A DNA stretch of 64,000 bases from Edaphochlamys debaryana (GCA_016858145.1 JAEHOE010000123.1:248001-312000); one strand, 5' to 3'. Positions 12,255 to 24,131 are shown, counted from the first letter of the stretch. Notes: a model not told the origin generated them from the letters alone. Translations and numbers: made by a program.

Positions 12255-13802
12255 GGACGGAGCTAGCGGGGGCAGTGCTGCAGAGGACGCGGGCCAAGAC
12301 GCAGGTTGATAAGAGGGGAGCTGTCACTGGGCATGCATGGCTGGCCCCTACATACCGAGAGAGGGCGGAGGGGAGACAGGAGAGAGGAGGGGCGCTGCGG
12401 AGGCAGGTTCAATCGAGGCATGGCTGTGTCTGGCTCCCAGAGGAACGTATTCATCTGGTCGAGGGGAGCGAGGGTCGAGCAGTGCCGGGCCATATCGGGC
12501 ATGTTTGCGGTCCGCCCCCTCGCCATGCAGCGGGCGGCACGTCCTTCGTGTGACCCCGCTCGAGAGTGACTTGATCAGAAGTGTGATGTTCAACGTGTAC
12601 GGCGCGCACTGCATTACCGCTAATTGAGATTCATCAGGAGATCTATTCGTAATTGAGCATGTGATGCGATTGTGAGGGTTCGGGTGTTCTGAATGTTGGC
12701 CACAGTGTAGGTGTGCTGCTCGAGGGGCAAGGGGGTGCGTCATACCGCAGATGTGTGGCTTGGTTGGGGCCAGCTCTTTACCTCGCATAGCTCAGCTGAC
12801 CCCCTGCTGCGGGTATGTAGGTGCTGGAACATGCGCCCTTCGCCAGCGCGACCCTGTGTAACAGACAGTGCTTCTCTCTTCCTGCTTTCCAGCTTTCCTT
12901 TCGGTGCTAGGGGTGCTAGGGGGCCATCCTGCAGCTGTCACGGTCGTGTCCTGCGCTAGCGAGGTCCCCTCGTCAGAAAGTGTTGCGCTAGCGAGGCCCC
13001 CTCCTTGATGTTCCAGCGCTCCAGGAGCGCAAGCTGACACCATGAACCCTGCCGCCAGGCCGCCTCTGCCAGGTACTATTTCCCTAGCTTCGCCCAGCTG
13101 CTCGGAAGGGGGCCAGTAGGGGCCTCCAGGGTAGAATCCTTCGTGACGCCGGCATCATGCATCGGCCGACTCTTGAAGCGCTTCGGTTGTGCTGGACTTG
13201 ACAGAGGGGGTGGCCCTACCGGAGCGTGTCCCCCCGGGGGGCCAGATCCCCTGACTCCTTTGACCGTTGCCGCCCCACCGTTGACCTGCGCTGCGGGTGT
13301 GAACCCCTTGCCTCAGCACAGTCGGCCTCTCTGGACCCCGCCAGCCATAACAACGTTCAACCCACAGGGGTCCCCGTCCATAGGCGGCTATGCTTCACAT
13401 GCACTTTCAACAGTGCGACGCCAGTCACCGCGGCACCTCCTCAGAGCCCCTCCCCACATAGCCAGCCAGTCCTCACCCCCCTGCTTGAACAGGTGCAGCC
13501 GGCGTACCCGTGGCGCGTGAGGCGCGCAGCTTCACCCCCGCTTGTGGGGCGGCGTACGTCTCCTGCCGCGCTGGCTATACCCCACCTGCGCTGCGAGCCC
13601 TGCGTATTGTAGCTCTTCGCGTGGGTACCAGCAGGGTACCTGCATGCATGACGGCCTCCGGCTCCCACACCTGACCCCATCCCCCCCGTCGTCTCGCCCT
13701 GTTCGCCAGTGGCTGCCCCGCTGCCCCGCTGGGCAGGCCCACCCCACGCAGCGTCCGAACAGGTCCGACCCCGCCCGCCGCTGCTCGCCCACTCAGGCTC
13801 CC
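12255..13802. other. Convergent spacer between scramblase copy 2 and the MYND gene
   Basis: This holds the 3' UTR of copy 2 (TGTAA at 12857-12861) and that of the MYND gene on the other strand. No further gene is supported. Blocks at 12426-12860 and 13584-13860 recur beyond the far end of the MYND gene. Confidence 0.5.
12426..12860. repeat. Dispersed duplicate, block Y
   Basis: About 430 nt with clear similarity to 18415-18835. Shared landmarks in the same order include GTATTCATCTGGTCGAG, CAGTGCCGGGCCATATCG, GCGGCGCGCACTGC with a following TTGAGAT, and GCTGGAACATGC. Its origin is unknown. Confidence 0.75.
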
Positions 13803-13860
13803 TCACTCGCCCGCCCCAGTCGCAGCCCGCGCCGCCGCCTCCGCCAGCGCCCCGCACTCG
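13584..13860. repeat. MYND gene 3' end, block X (duplicated)
   Basis: The end of the MYND coding region and its 3' flank resemble 18020-18236. Shared pieces include ATGACGGCCTCCGG, CCGCCGCTGCTCGCC, and CCTCCGCCTCCGCCAGCGCC. Confidence 0.7.
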
Positions 13861-16800
13861 CCTTGGTGCCCCTCCCGCCAGTGCGCCCGCTGGCAGCCGG
13901 GCCCGCAGTACCGCACCGCCCTGCAGCCGCCACACGGCCGCAGCGCCAGCCCGGCCTCGCTGCGGCCCCCGAACGAGGCGCAGCCGGGGAAGCCGCACAC
14001 GCGCAGCTTGGGGAGCGCCCGGCCCTCGGGCGGCGCCTTCAGGTGAGGCGGCAGCGGGGTGCGCAGGGCCGCCGCCGCCGCACGCATAGCCTCTGGGCTG
14101 CTCGCTTCCCTGGGGCCCTGAATCATCCCCTCCGGAAGCTGCGGCGGCGTTGGGCTGCCTCCGGCCTCCGCACCCTCCGCCCACACCAGCAACCCCATAG
14201 CTCCGCTGCGGAAGGCCGCGTCAGCATCCGCCTCCCAATCCGCACCCCTCCCGCCGCCCGCCCCTCCGCCCCGGGCCAGACGGAGCAGCGTCAGGGGGGG
14301 CGAGAAGGACGAGCCATCGGCCATCCTCCAGCCGTCGTGCGACCTCCAGCCCTCGCCCCACGCCTGCACCAGGCACCCTCGCTCCGCCTCAGTCCCTGCC
14401 TCGGCAGCTGCTGCCGCCACCATCTGCGCCCCAGCGGCCGCATCCACGCCATGCTCCTCCGCCCCTTCCAGCGCGTCGGCGGCTGAGCTGGCCTCACCGC
14501 CCGCTGCTTCCTCCCACTGCCCGGCCGAGGGCACCAGCCAGCGCCGCACGCGGGCGGAGAGCGAGGGGTGGGCTGCGAGGCGCAGGGCCGTGAGGCTGAG
14601 GACCGCCTCCAGCCGCCCGCGTGGCTCCACCTCGTCCGGGTCCCCACCCGCGGACCGCCAGGCGACGAGCAGCTTGCAGGCCGCTGCGATGAGGCGGTGC
14701 GGCTGGCAGGCCAGCAGACGAGCCGCGGCGAGGCGCCCGGGGGCGGAGCACAGGGCCGAGGCGTGGGCGAGGCATTCGGTGAGGGCAGCGGCCGCTCCAG
14801 TGCGAGTCAGCGCCTGCAGAGACGGGTCCTCGGGGCTGGTGGACCTCAGCTCGCAGGCCGCTGCGTCTGCCCCCAGCTGAGCCGCCAGCCGGCCTGCAGC
14901 CTGGAAGAAGTAGGCCCCGAGCTCGCCCTCAGGAGCGCCGCCGCCCGCTGGGCTGTGGCCAGCGGGGGCGGGCTCGGCCGCTGCTCCCCGGCCGCCCTCC
15001 GGAAGGCCCTCCCAGCGCCGCCGGAGCAGCGCCCCGCAGCGGCCCAGCGCTGCTGCAAGGCTTCCAGGCGAGGACCCCCTAGGGCCCCCCAGGCAGGCCT
15101 GGACAGCGCCCGCGGGGGTCGCTGCCGCTGTCGCCTCTGCGGCCTCAAGCCCCCGAGCCACCAGGGACGCCCGCTTGGCGAGGGTCAGAGCCACTCCGCT
15201 CACATCCCACGCAGCTGCGGAGCCGCAAGCCGGCGTCAGGGCCGACAGCAGGTCAGAAGTGTACGGCAGGAGGTTGCCCAACACCGCCGCCAGCCGCCGG
15301 TCTCCCTCCGAGGCCCCCGGCGCCGCGGCCCGGTCGGCGGCGGCGAAGGCGAGGCGCAGGGCGTGGTCCAGGGAGGCGGCCAGGCCCGCGTGGCGCAGGC
15401 TGGCGGCGAGGCCCTCCCGCTGGCTGGCAGTCAGACGGGCGCTCTCGAGTTCTGCAACGGACGGCCAAGGCAGTCGGCATTGTTGTTTCACTATCATGAT
15501 AGGGTTTCCCGGCATACGTATTGCCGCTGGCTTACGGGGAGATGCTGCTGAGTTCTGCACCGGAGGTCAACGGCAGTCAAGCGGTTAAGGAGGTGCTCCA
15601 TGTACCCCGGCAGGCGCCCCTTCCGCACAACTGCGTGCCCCACCTGAAGCCATAGTGGCAGCCGCCCGCACTGCACTCGCAAGCGCCGTCGCCAGGTCCA
15701 CAGCACCTCCGGAGCCCTGCGAGGGGGGTTGCGGTGGAGGGGCGTCGTGCCGTCGCCCGAGCTGACCTCGCAAGGCCGTTGCTCTGCGCGGGTACGAAGC
15801 CGGGCCATTGCCCAACCCCGAAGACATACATCGCGTGGACGAGCAACCCACCATCGCCGCCACTTTCTCCTCTCCAGCGCACTCGGCCGCTGCCGCCTCC
15901 AGCCCCTCGAGCGCCGCCGCCACCACCCAGGCGCTCGCCTCCGCCCAGTGCGGCAGCTCCTCGGGGGACCGGGGCCGCCGCGGATTCGTGAAGGGCAGAA
16001 GGTGCGACAAGCAGGTCTGGGGCCAGAGGGGACGGGGCCAGGTCAGAGGGACGGGGCCAGGGCCAGAGGTTTGGGGCCAGGTCAGAGGGACGGGCCAGGT
16101 CAGAGGGACGGGGCCAGGGCTAGAGGTTTGGGCCAGGGTCAGAGGTTTGGGGCCAGGGCCAGAGGGATGGGGCCAGGTCAGAGGTACGGGGCCAGGTCAG
16201 GGGTTTGGGGCCATGTCACTGGCGAAGCCCGATCAGGCTAGGCAGATCCCCGGCGCACACCTCGGTCAGGAGCTGCCGCCGCTGCTCCGCCGAGAAGCCC
16301 CTCGCCAGCCCCTGGCTTCGGCTGAGGCGGCACAGGGCCTCGGCCGTGCGCGCCGCCGCCCTGGCCAGCTGCAGGCCCGGAGGCACCCCGGGCTCGGCTG
16401 GCAGGCGGGCGTCGTCGGGGGCAGGCAGCAGGCCCTGCCTGCCCTCCTGCCACATGCCCACCGCCACCAGGGCGATGCAGCTGAACACCCACACGTGAGG
16501 CTCTCCGCCGCCGCTCCCAGAGCACTGTCCTGCGGCCCGCGGCCCCAAGCCCGCCCGCTCCCACAGCGTCTGCAGCAGCGCGAGACGAAGGGAGGCCACG
16601 TGGGGGTGGGCCAGAGCGGCGCCCAGGGCGCTGCCAGCGCTGAGTGCGACGGCCCCACCGCAGCCGTGCAGGTGTAGGGCAGTTTCAGTGAGCACTGCCA
16701 GTGCCCACAAGGAATCTGGCACGGCGGGCCAGACTGGCACCCCCATCTGCGCCACGGGTCCCCACGGGCTGCCGGCGCCGCCGGCGCCCTGCCCCGGCAC

Positions 16801-17712
16801 GACGGGTGAGTTGGGTCTGGGGCAGGTCATGAGGGCCCTCGCCACCCCCGCCGGGAGCTGGGAGTCCCGCACGGCCGCCGCCAGCCGCGGCACCAGCGGC
16901 GGCAGGGGGGCGGCGCTGAGGGCTTCGTTCTGCAGCAGGCTTGACGCGAGGAGGAGGGAGTGACCGGTGAAGATGGCGAACCTGATCCCAATGTCGGCAC
17001 TCCTTGCGGCCAGCGTCTCGGGGACGTTCGCAGACACTTGGGCCTGCGTTGCCGACAGCTGCAGGTGCCTCGCCAGGTCCGCTGCGTTGCTCGCCGCCCG
17101 GGATGCGGCGTAGAGGAAGTCCACGGAGATGAAGGGCGCTGCAAGGGTGCGGATGTGGGCTGCGTGGCCCTCGTATTCCTCTAGCAGGCCAAGGAGGACC
17201 TCGTTGTAGGCCGTCAGGCACAGGCCTGCGCCGTGAATTGTGAGCTCGCTGAGGTCCACGGCGATGCGGATGGTGTCGAAGCTAGCCGTGGTACGGCAGG
17301 CGGCGGCGATGGGGGCCGGCAGGGCGCGGAGGTGCCGCAGGGTCCACGCCGGCACGCCCTCCGCCGCACAGCCGTCAAGCCACTGCAGCCGTGACTCGGG
17401 GCTAGCGGCGCCCCAACCCCCGCTGCCGTAGCCCAGCCCCGCCCGAACCTCCTCGAGTGCTGCCTCGGCGTCGCTAAGCTCCTGATTCCTGGTGTTCAAG
17501 GGGGTGGGGGCGCGGGTGGTTACCTCTACGGCCGCTGCGGCGCGGCCGGGGCTCGCGAGTGGCGTGGCCATGTGGCATGGCGTGGGAAGGAACGTCACAA
17601 GGGCGCGACCCTACCTCTGCTCCTCCTCCTCCCTCCTTCCGCTCATGTACAATCGCCGCATTCGGTCGGAGCTGTCCATAAGCTGTCGCCAAACCTCGCG
17701 AATGGTCGCCAT
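13803..17712 (-). CDS. MYND-type zinc finger protein
   Basis: Large protein with a C-terminal MYND finger, a zinc-binding module that docks proline-rich partners in regulatory proteins. Model of 1070 residues in five exons on the complement: 17712-17615, 17488-16261, 16016-15852, 15716-15644, 15451-13803; all phases agree. The start MATIREVWRQLMDSSDRM is the first ATG of a clean charged exon. The MYND finger occupies about residues 1007-1055: CGFPGC, then RPCGGCRAVRYCGPGC, then HWREGHQGEC. The rest is Leu/Ala-rich and helical without an enzymatic motif; no SET domain is seen. Similar finger-at-the-end proteins are numerous in chlorophyte genomes, so a specific function cannot be given. Intron 2 contains a tandem repeat. 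The exon 2 donor (GAG before GTGTGC) was picked because it alone gives the right phase. The gene sits between scramblase copies 2 and 3 on the opposite strand. Confidence 0.78.
16017..16215. repeat. Intronic tandem repeat in the MYND gene
   Basis: Irregular tandem array of a unit near GGGGCCAGGTCAGAG with GGACG and GTTTG variants, filling intron 2 of the MYND gene. Confidence 0.85.
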
Positions 17713-18019
17713 GGGCCCCGCGACGTGCTGAGGCGTGCTCGGCGCAAGTTTCCTGGCTTCGCAGGCGATACGGGACCTTGGAATGTCACGCTAGTCCAGG
17801 TAAAAGCTGCTTCGCCGGTATCGGGCGCGCGCGATCTGCATGCGACCTACGCAACTTGAGGGCGCGGGACAGGGCAAGGTAAGCGGCCTGGGCGTGCAGC
17901 GGTACAGAGTGAGCAGTGAGCTGGGATGGCTCCGGGACTGTCGTGCGCGGCAAACACAACCCGGCCAGATCCGGTCCCAACGCGCTTCGGCCCCCCTGTG
18001 GAGTGCCTCCGCGCAGCCC

Positions 18020-18236
18020 GTTGCTGTGAGCCCTGAACACTGTAGCTCGTCAAGTGCCCAAGCAGGGTAACTGAATGACGGCCTCCGGTTCAGCTGCCCC
18101 GCTGACTGCCCACCCCACGCACTGCCCACCCCCGCCGCCGCTGCTCGCCACTCGGGCCCTCACTCGCCCGCCCGCCCGCCCGCCCTAATCGCAGCCCGCA
18201 CCTCCGCCTCCGCCAGCGCCGCGACGGTGCCGTCAT
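18020..18236. pseudogene. Decayed partial copy of the MYND gene 3' end (X')
   Basis: Similar to 13584-13860 with indels. It keeps the 3' flank plus the last coding residues but not the MYND finger or the rest of the gene. Same orientation as the intact gene. Reading frame is lost. Confidence 0.6.
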
Positions 18237-18414
18237 TCAACGACAGGGAGCAACACCCATCGGGGAGGCCTCCCGCACGTGTCAAGCTCAGGCCCGCTCA
18301 ACAGTGCCGTGATCCAGCGGCAGGGAGCGAATGCGAGCGAGGGGGAAGGGCCCAGAAGGGCAGACCTCAAAACGCCCCTTGCCCTCGGAAAGTTGTCGGA
18401 CTCTGGCCGGACCC

Positions 18415-18835
18415 TCCCCGAGGAGTGTATTCATCTGGTCGAGAGGAGCGAGGTTCCAGCAGTGCCGGGCCATATCGGCGGACGTGTTTGCGGACCGAGA
18501 CCTCGCCATGCAGCGGCGGCACGTCCTTAGTGTGACCCCGCCGCTTGAGGGTGGCTTAATCACAGGTGTGATGCTCAACGTGTGCGGCGCGCACTGCACT
18601 ACCGCCAATTGAGATACAGGGCACTGGAAGCTGGTCACTACTGACTTGGTGGCTGGCTGGCGCCTGGAGGCGGGTTGATGCGTGCAGTTGCCATGGACGG
18701 GGCTTGGTGCTCGAGGGGTTAGGAGATGCAGGATACCTGGAACCATGGCCCAGTTGAGGCATGCGTGCGTGGCTCAGCTGACTCCCTGCTGGGGTCATGT
18801 AGATGCTGGAACATGCACCCTTCGCCAGGGGTTAT
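18415..18835. repeat. Dispersed duplicate, block Y'
   Basis: Second copy of 12426-12860. Relative to block X' the order is changed: X' then Y' here, Y then X at 12.4-13.9 kb. A single clean tandem duplication therefore does not explain the arrangement. Confidence 0.7.
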
Positions 18836-19531
18836 TATGGACAACGGGGCGTAGTGCCGCGGTGCCAGGGGGTGAGGGGGCCCGGCATGCGGATCTTTCC
18901 CACCGGTCCCGACCCCCTTACACCGCTGGAACGGCATGAGTGACTAGCCAACATTAGGTCTTGCCGTGCTGCATGCTCAGGGCGTGTGGGATGCTGCTGG
19001 GCGCTGCTCTAAGCCGCGGTGGCAACGTCCCTGCACGCAACCTCCCAAACCCTCCCCGACCCCCCCTGGCCGACGACTGACCGAGAACTCTGGGCCGGTG
19101 GGCCCCCATAACTCCAAACCCCCGACTTTATCTGTGAACGCGGACTTCGGCTCCTCTCGGCAAGTTGATGAGGCGTGATGTATGTTTAGGAAGGCCCATT
19201 GCCCCTGGAGACTCGCCGAACCCTGGCCGGACCAGCCGGACCTCCCGCCCTGGCCCGCTCATGAGGCCCGCTTCGTCCAACCCGAGGGGCCCCGCACGCA
19301 GCTAGTCCACAATGGCGGCAGCCAGCTATTTGCTGGTGGCCACGGTGCTTGATGTCGTGCGCCGACGAGGCCCGACCAACGGGCCTCGGACTGGACGCCG
19401 ATCGCGCAGGCCCGGATTGACGAGCAGGCCCCACTCTTCACCTCGCAGAACCCCAGTCTATATCCCTAAAGGAGCTTATACTCACTCATAGTTTCCATCT
19501 CCATTCATAAGCAGCGTGGGCGCGCAGAGAA

Positions 19532-22284
19532 ATGGACAAAGCACCACTAGTCCAGACGATTGAGGAGCCCCAGCTGGATGGCATCCAAGGCGTGGTTATC
19601 AAGGAATCGACCCAGGTCATTGATGCGGTGATGGAGGCGCTCGGCGGTGAGGGAAAAGCGCGCATGTGCCCGCCTCGCTGGCTGCGCAGCTCCGTTCTGC
19701 AGCTCCAGAATGTATTTGGCTCTAGCACCTTAGCAATACAACACAGCAAGATGTAACGGAGAGATCTGCGCTTGTTCGAGCCCGTCATTAGCTGCGCATG
19801 CGGGCATGCTCCACCCGCAAAGACGTTTTCGTCTGACCAATCGACTCCGCAGGCCCTTTCGAGGCGGCCAACAAGTACAAGGTGTACCCCATTCAGGGAG
19901 AGAAGCGCCTGGTAAGCGCTCTCCCTCATCTTTCGGACGGTCTTGCACACAGCCCAAGGCAGGGCGTGTCCGAATGACCTCTTCGCACTCCGTCGCCCCC
20001 CCGCCCCCGCCATGCCGGTCTCGTGCGCGGCTGCGTCACCTATACGATGCCGCTTCTTGCCACGTTATTCTCGTCACACACCCCGCCCCCGCCCCCCGCT
20101 GCACGTTGCATTGACCCTTGCCCCGCCCCCCCCCGCCCCCGACCTCCCCGCGCCCCTTCCGCCCCCCCGTCAGGCTACCAACCACGACGAGACCGAATCG
20201 TCCTGGCTGCCCAAGCAGGCCGACCTGGACGCCGTACAGCCCGTGTTCACGGCGGTTGAGAAGTCGTCCACGTGCCTCCGCATGACCCTGGCCCTGTGCG
20301 GTGGCCTGAACCTCCGCGCCCTCAAGCTCAACTTCGTGGATCGTGAGAGCGGGGAACACTGACGCAAGGGACCATTCCTTTGGGCGTAGCATGAGGGCCC
20401 ACGCTTGCCTGCCGCTTGTCTCCGCCGCGGGCGCCGCCTCAACCTGCTATTGCCCAGCAAAGTCAGCCCCCTCGCTCCCTCCCGCTTCCCCCAGCCACCA
20501 ACCGCGTGCCGTACACCGTTGATAGGCCCTGCAAGATGGGCGCCGGCTGCTGCTGCCCGCTGGAGGTGAGCACTCTGTCTGCACAAAGGGCTGCTCGGAG
20601 TCTCGTTTACGCATCCTCGTCTGTCGCTCTTGCCGCTGCTGTATCGCAAGCATACCAGTTTCGAGCGTTGTACGGTTGCCGCCTGTGCCATGCTGCCATC
20701 CCGTACAGATGACCATGTACGACGCCAACGGCGGCATGGTTGGGCAGGTGCGTCACTCGATGAAGGCATGGGACTGACTTGCATAGAGCTCTGCGCCACG
20801 GGACTCGAACGGGGTCATCCCCCTGGACTCAACCAGCCTGAACGCCAAGCCCCTCCGTCTATGCCTGGAGTATGTCGAACTCCGGGGCAGACGGTCGACG
20901 TGGGGGCAGAAGACAGACCCATCGGCTGGGCGCGCCCGCCAAGCTCTCACGTGTCGTTTTCCCCTGGCTTGTTGTAGGTGGTGGAGAAGACCGAGGGCTG
21001 CTTCTGGGAGCAGTGCTGCCTGTGGTGAGCACGTGCACGGCGCTGAGGAGGCGTAGTCGGAATGGACGGCCGATCTGACGGATCCTGCTCATTCCTTATG
21101 CCATGCTGACCCCTCGCTCGCTCGCTCCTGCCGATCTCCCTGCTCCTTGCCTCGGCGCTTTCCACAGCACCTACACGCACAAGGTGCTCGTGGGCAACAC
21201 CCGCCAGAGCCTTGTCCACAAGTACAACATCGTGAGCGCTTGGGGCCCGGGCGGCACGTTTGGGAGCAGGGCAGCAGTGATTGAACCATGCATGCCAGCG
21301 CGTGTGCACCCACAACCAATATCCCCACCCGTGCCTGCAGATCAACCCCATGTGCTGCTGCGGCCGCGTCAGCAACTGCTGGGGCGCCACGTAAGGCCTG
21401 GGCTGTTGCCGCTTTTGAGCGATGGAGGCCGCCGCCTGCGGCCAAGGATACTTCGGGCGGGTCAGGCCTGCCGAGCAGCAATCCTGACCCCCGTCCTCCC
21501 GTACCCCATCTCAGTGCGCCCTCACCCTTCTCCCCATGTGCAGGTGCTGCAAGCAGAACTTCTTCATCGACATCACTGACCCGCAGGTGCGTGCTCTCGC
21601 TTGAGGGGGCTGTCAGCGGACAGTGTGCACGGTAGCGGGTGCACGAAAGCAAACCGGCACGCGGCGGACTGGACAGTGGACGCGGGGTGTGCACTTACTT
21701 AGGGGTTGGACCACCGCGGCTCTGCGATGCTCTGCTCACTGGCTTGACCATGACCCTGCTGCATGACCCTGCTGCATGACCCTCTGCCTTGCCCATCCCT
21801 GCGCCTGATCAACCTACCCACGCAGGGCAAGATCGTGTCATACGCGCACAAGACGTACGGCGGAGACGGTGGCTGCGGTGCGTGCTGCCGTATGGCGTAC
21901 GACTTCTCCAACTACGTGCTGCCCTTCCCCAAGGCAAGTGCTGTCCAATACACAGGAGTTTAGACTCAGCAAGCTTCACGCTAAGTGCCCAGGCCAACGG
22001 CCAACCGAAGTAGGCAGCATGAAGGCTAGTGGCCCTGTCCTGTTGGCGTGCTTGGGCCCTTCCCGGAAGGGCGGCCCCTTCTTTGTGATATATATAAGTT
22101 CCAGGGCTCCTCGCCTCATGGCTTCGCCTTACAGCACTTTCACTCCCCCTGGGACGACGCCAATACCCCTTGCCCTCTCCGCTGTCCTCAGGACGCCACC
22201 AACCTGGACCGCATGCTGCTGGTGCTGGGCATGCTGTCCATCGAGTACGCATACCACAGCCGCAAGGGCGGCGACGACGACTAG
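19532..22284 (+). CDS. Phospholipid scramblase-family protein, copy 3
   Basis: The cleanest copy; 285 residues in 11 exons: 19532-19646, 19853-19911, 20174-20342, 20495-20565, 20709-20747, 20978-21024, 21168-21231, 21341-21390, 21544-21586, 21826-21933, 22192-22284. Order of marks: N-terminal MDKAPLVQ, NKYKVYPIQGEKRL, SSWLPKQADLDAVQP, RPCKMGAGCCCPLEMTMYD, a second Cys cluster NPMCCCGRVSNCWGATCC, NFFIDITDPQGKIVSYAHK, YDFSNYVLPFPK, and the hydrophobic LLVLGMLSIEYAYH before an acidic end. The arrangement matches the Scramblase domain over most of its length. The N-terminal about 110 residues are a lineage-specific extension. The last intron has a GC donor (GCAAGT, 21934). Introns of copies 1 and 3 still align in places (for example after 5408 and 20747), so those two separated recently. 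Confidence 0.85.
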
Positions 22285-22615
22285 ACGTCGGTGACCGTGG
22301 GCGGCGCTGGCCCCGCCATGGCAATGTGTGCAGCCTGCAGCAGAGGCGGTGAAGCATTGTCGGGTTGCGACATGTGTATTATTATACAGGTGCGCGTGCG
22401 CGGCGGGCATCGTGAGTAGCCCGAGCGGATGCTGGCTCCAGACGCCAGGATGCATATCCCTGAGCGGCACGCCTTGTGGTCGTTAAGAACGTGATAAGAG
22501 TTTTACCGAAGCATGATGGCAGAAGCAGCGCTGGACCAGGCGGGTTCCACTCCCCCCGGCTCCCTAGCACCCGCCTGGTCCCTAGCCCAAAATGATCCTA
22601 TGGGCTTATTATGCA

Positions 22616-22620
22616 TGTAA
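22616..22620 (+). promoter_or_regulatory. Candidate TGTAA polyadenylation signal, scramblase copy 3
   Basis: TGTAA 332 nt after the stop codon, at nearly the same distance as in copy 1. Confidence 0.45.
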
Positions 22621-22991
22621 AAGCCTGTTCTATGCTTTGGGGGGCTCAAAAGCAGTCGGTCGCGGGCGCATGTCGGCCGACATGCTTGGGCGGGCGACCT
22701 CCGCGGAAGTCGCCAGAACTCTCCCGGTAGTTGTCTCTAGTCACATGGAGCCGTATGAGAGTGGCGCTGTGCAGAGGAACGCTCGCGGGTGGTCGCTGGC
22801 CGTCAGTCAAAGGTCAGTTCTGGGCATCGTGAGCCTTGCTCCGCTCCAAATTACACCCAAACACCTACGTATGTGTTCCATAGCTAAAGTTGTGAAGGGC
22901 GCGCGCTAAATCGGCGGCGGGACGCCCCTACCCGACCTCGGTCCGGCCGTGCCGAAACCCACCCCCTGACGGAAATGGGGGTAACAGGTCT

Positions 22992-23047
22992 AGGGAACAC
23001 ATCAACAAGAATGTGACCTGGTCGGCATTCTTGTTGGAGTGTTCCCT
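22992..23047. repeat. Near-perfect inverted repeat (22-bp arms, 12-nt loop)
   Basis: AGGGAACAC-AT-CAACAAGAATG pairs with CATTCTTGTTG-GA-GTGTTCCCT; only the central two-base step mismatches. The arms are 22 nt around a 12-nt loop. It could be a small-RNA precursor, the core of a MITE or a terminator-like hairpin. There is no adjacent gene to assign it to. Confidence 0.8.
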
Positions 23048-23349
23048 GGCATGCTTTGGGGCCGCTGAGTGTGGGGACCAGGGGTGGGCCGGGAGTGGGA
23101 CCCGCCTGTGTTGGACAAGTGCAACGGCTAGATACTGTGGCACAGCGATACGCCTCAAAACTTTGGGGCTGATGGAGACTTTGTCTCATGGGGGTCGGGT
23201 GTGAAGCTCAGCAGCCGGTCGATCTGCACTCGACAGTTGGTCACACGGGCTCCCTAGGGTGGGGCTAGGGAGAGGGAACGAACGCCAGGGTTTCAAGAGC
23301 CTATGAAGACCACCTCAGGCCACCGTGCGTGAGTGAGACGGGAGGCACG

Positions 23350-24095
23350 GCGAGGGGCGACGAGGGCGAAGGGCGCCGCCCCCATGCAATGGCTCTGACT
23401 CTGGGAGCCCTCGGGAGAGACGTCGGGACACCAGGCCAAGCGCCATGAGGGCACGGCCCGCTTGACGGTGTGAGCGTGCCGGCGGCGGCGGTGGCGGGGC
23501 TGCGTGCGTTGCGCGCGCGTGCGGGCCTGGGGCCCTGGGCTTCCCTGCGGCACGGCTCACGGCCTCACGCGGCAATCTGGGGCTTCCCGCCAAAAACACC
23601 AAGTCGGCTTCGAAACCACTGAGCTGCGCAGCAGTCGGTCGCCGGTGGGTCGCGGGCGGCGGCGCAGGGGGCCGCGGGGGGAGGGAGGCTGCGTGCAGGG
23701 AGGTCGGCAAAGGCGCCAGCACAGCAGCACTCCAGAGGTGAGGGGCAAGCCCGCCCCACTGCGCCCACCGAGCCTTCGTCGCGAGCCCTTCAGAGCACTC
23801 CCGGCGAGCAGTAATGCGACTCGCAAGCAAGGCCGGCAGCAGGGCCAGAGGCGACGAGGGCGCTTCGCGCCGCCACTCCTGCAAGCGGCACTCCCTGACG
23901 CTCCCTGCCTGCGGGCTAAGGGACCCCTGGGGACACCAGCCGGGGGACAGGAGGGCCCGGCCTGAGCGGCGGCGTGAGCGTGGCGGCGGCGGCGCAACGG
24001 GCGGCGCGAGTCGCGTGCGCGTTCTGGCACGGCTTTCGTCCGCGATCTGGGGCTTCCCGCCAAAACCGGCCAAAGTCGGCTCCGAAACCATAGAA
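23350..24095. repeat. Divergent direct repeat, two units of about 250-270 bp
   Basis: Units at about 23350-23622 and 23841-24095 share GCGACGAGGGCG near the start and ATCTGGGGCTTCCCGCCAAA followed by AAGTCGGCT-CGAAACCA at the end (470 nt apart at the 3' mark). The second ends about 40 nt before the tRNA gene. Confidence 0.75.
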
Positions 24096-24131
24096 ATTGT
24101 ATATGTATAGTCAAATTGGCAGTGTGGTCAT

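Larger units (their letters stand above)
17713..19531. other. Spacer between the MYND gene and scramblase copy 3
   Basis: This includes the likely MYND promoter (just above 17712), a decayed partial copy of the MYND 3' end (18020-18236), a second block Y (18415-18835), and the promoter of scramblase copy 3 with CTATATCCCTA about 80 nt before its ATG. No intact gene is supported. Confidence 0.5.

Noticed and set aside
13542..14486. 314-residue ORF on the + strand
   Set aside because: Antisense of the MYND gene last exon; the complement has the zinc finger and correct phases.
17488..17614. In-frame ATG (17571) of the MYND gene with a continuous N-terminus
   Set aside because: An upstream exon MATIREVWRQLMDSSDRM joins exactly in phase through GTAGGG...CACCAG, which is the better model; the 17571 ATG lies in that intron.
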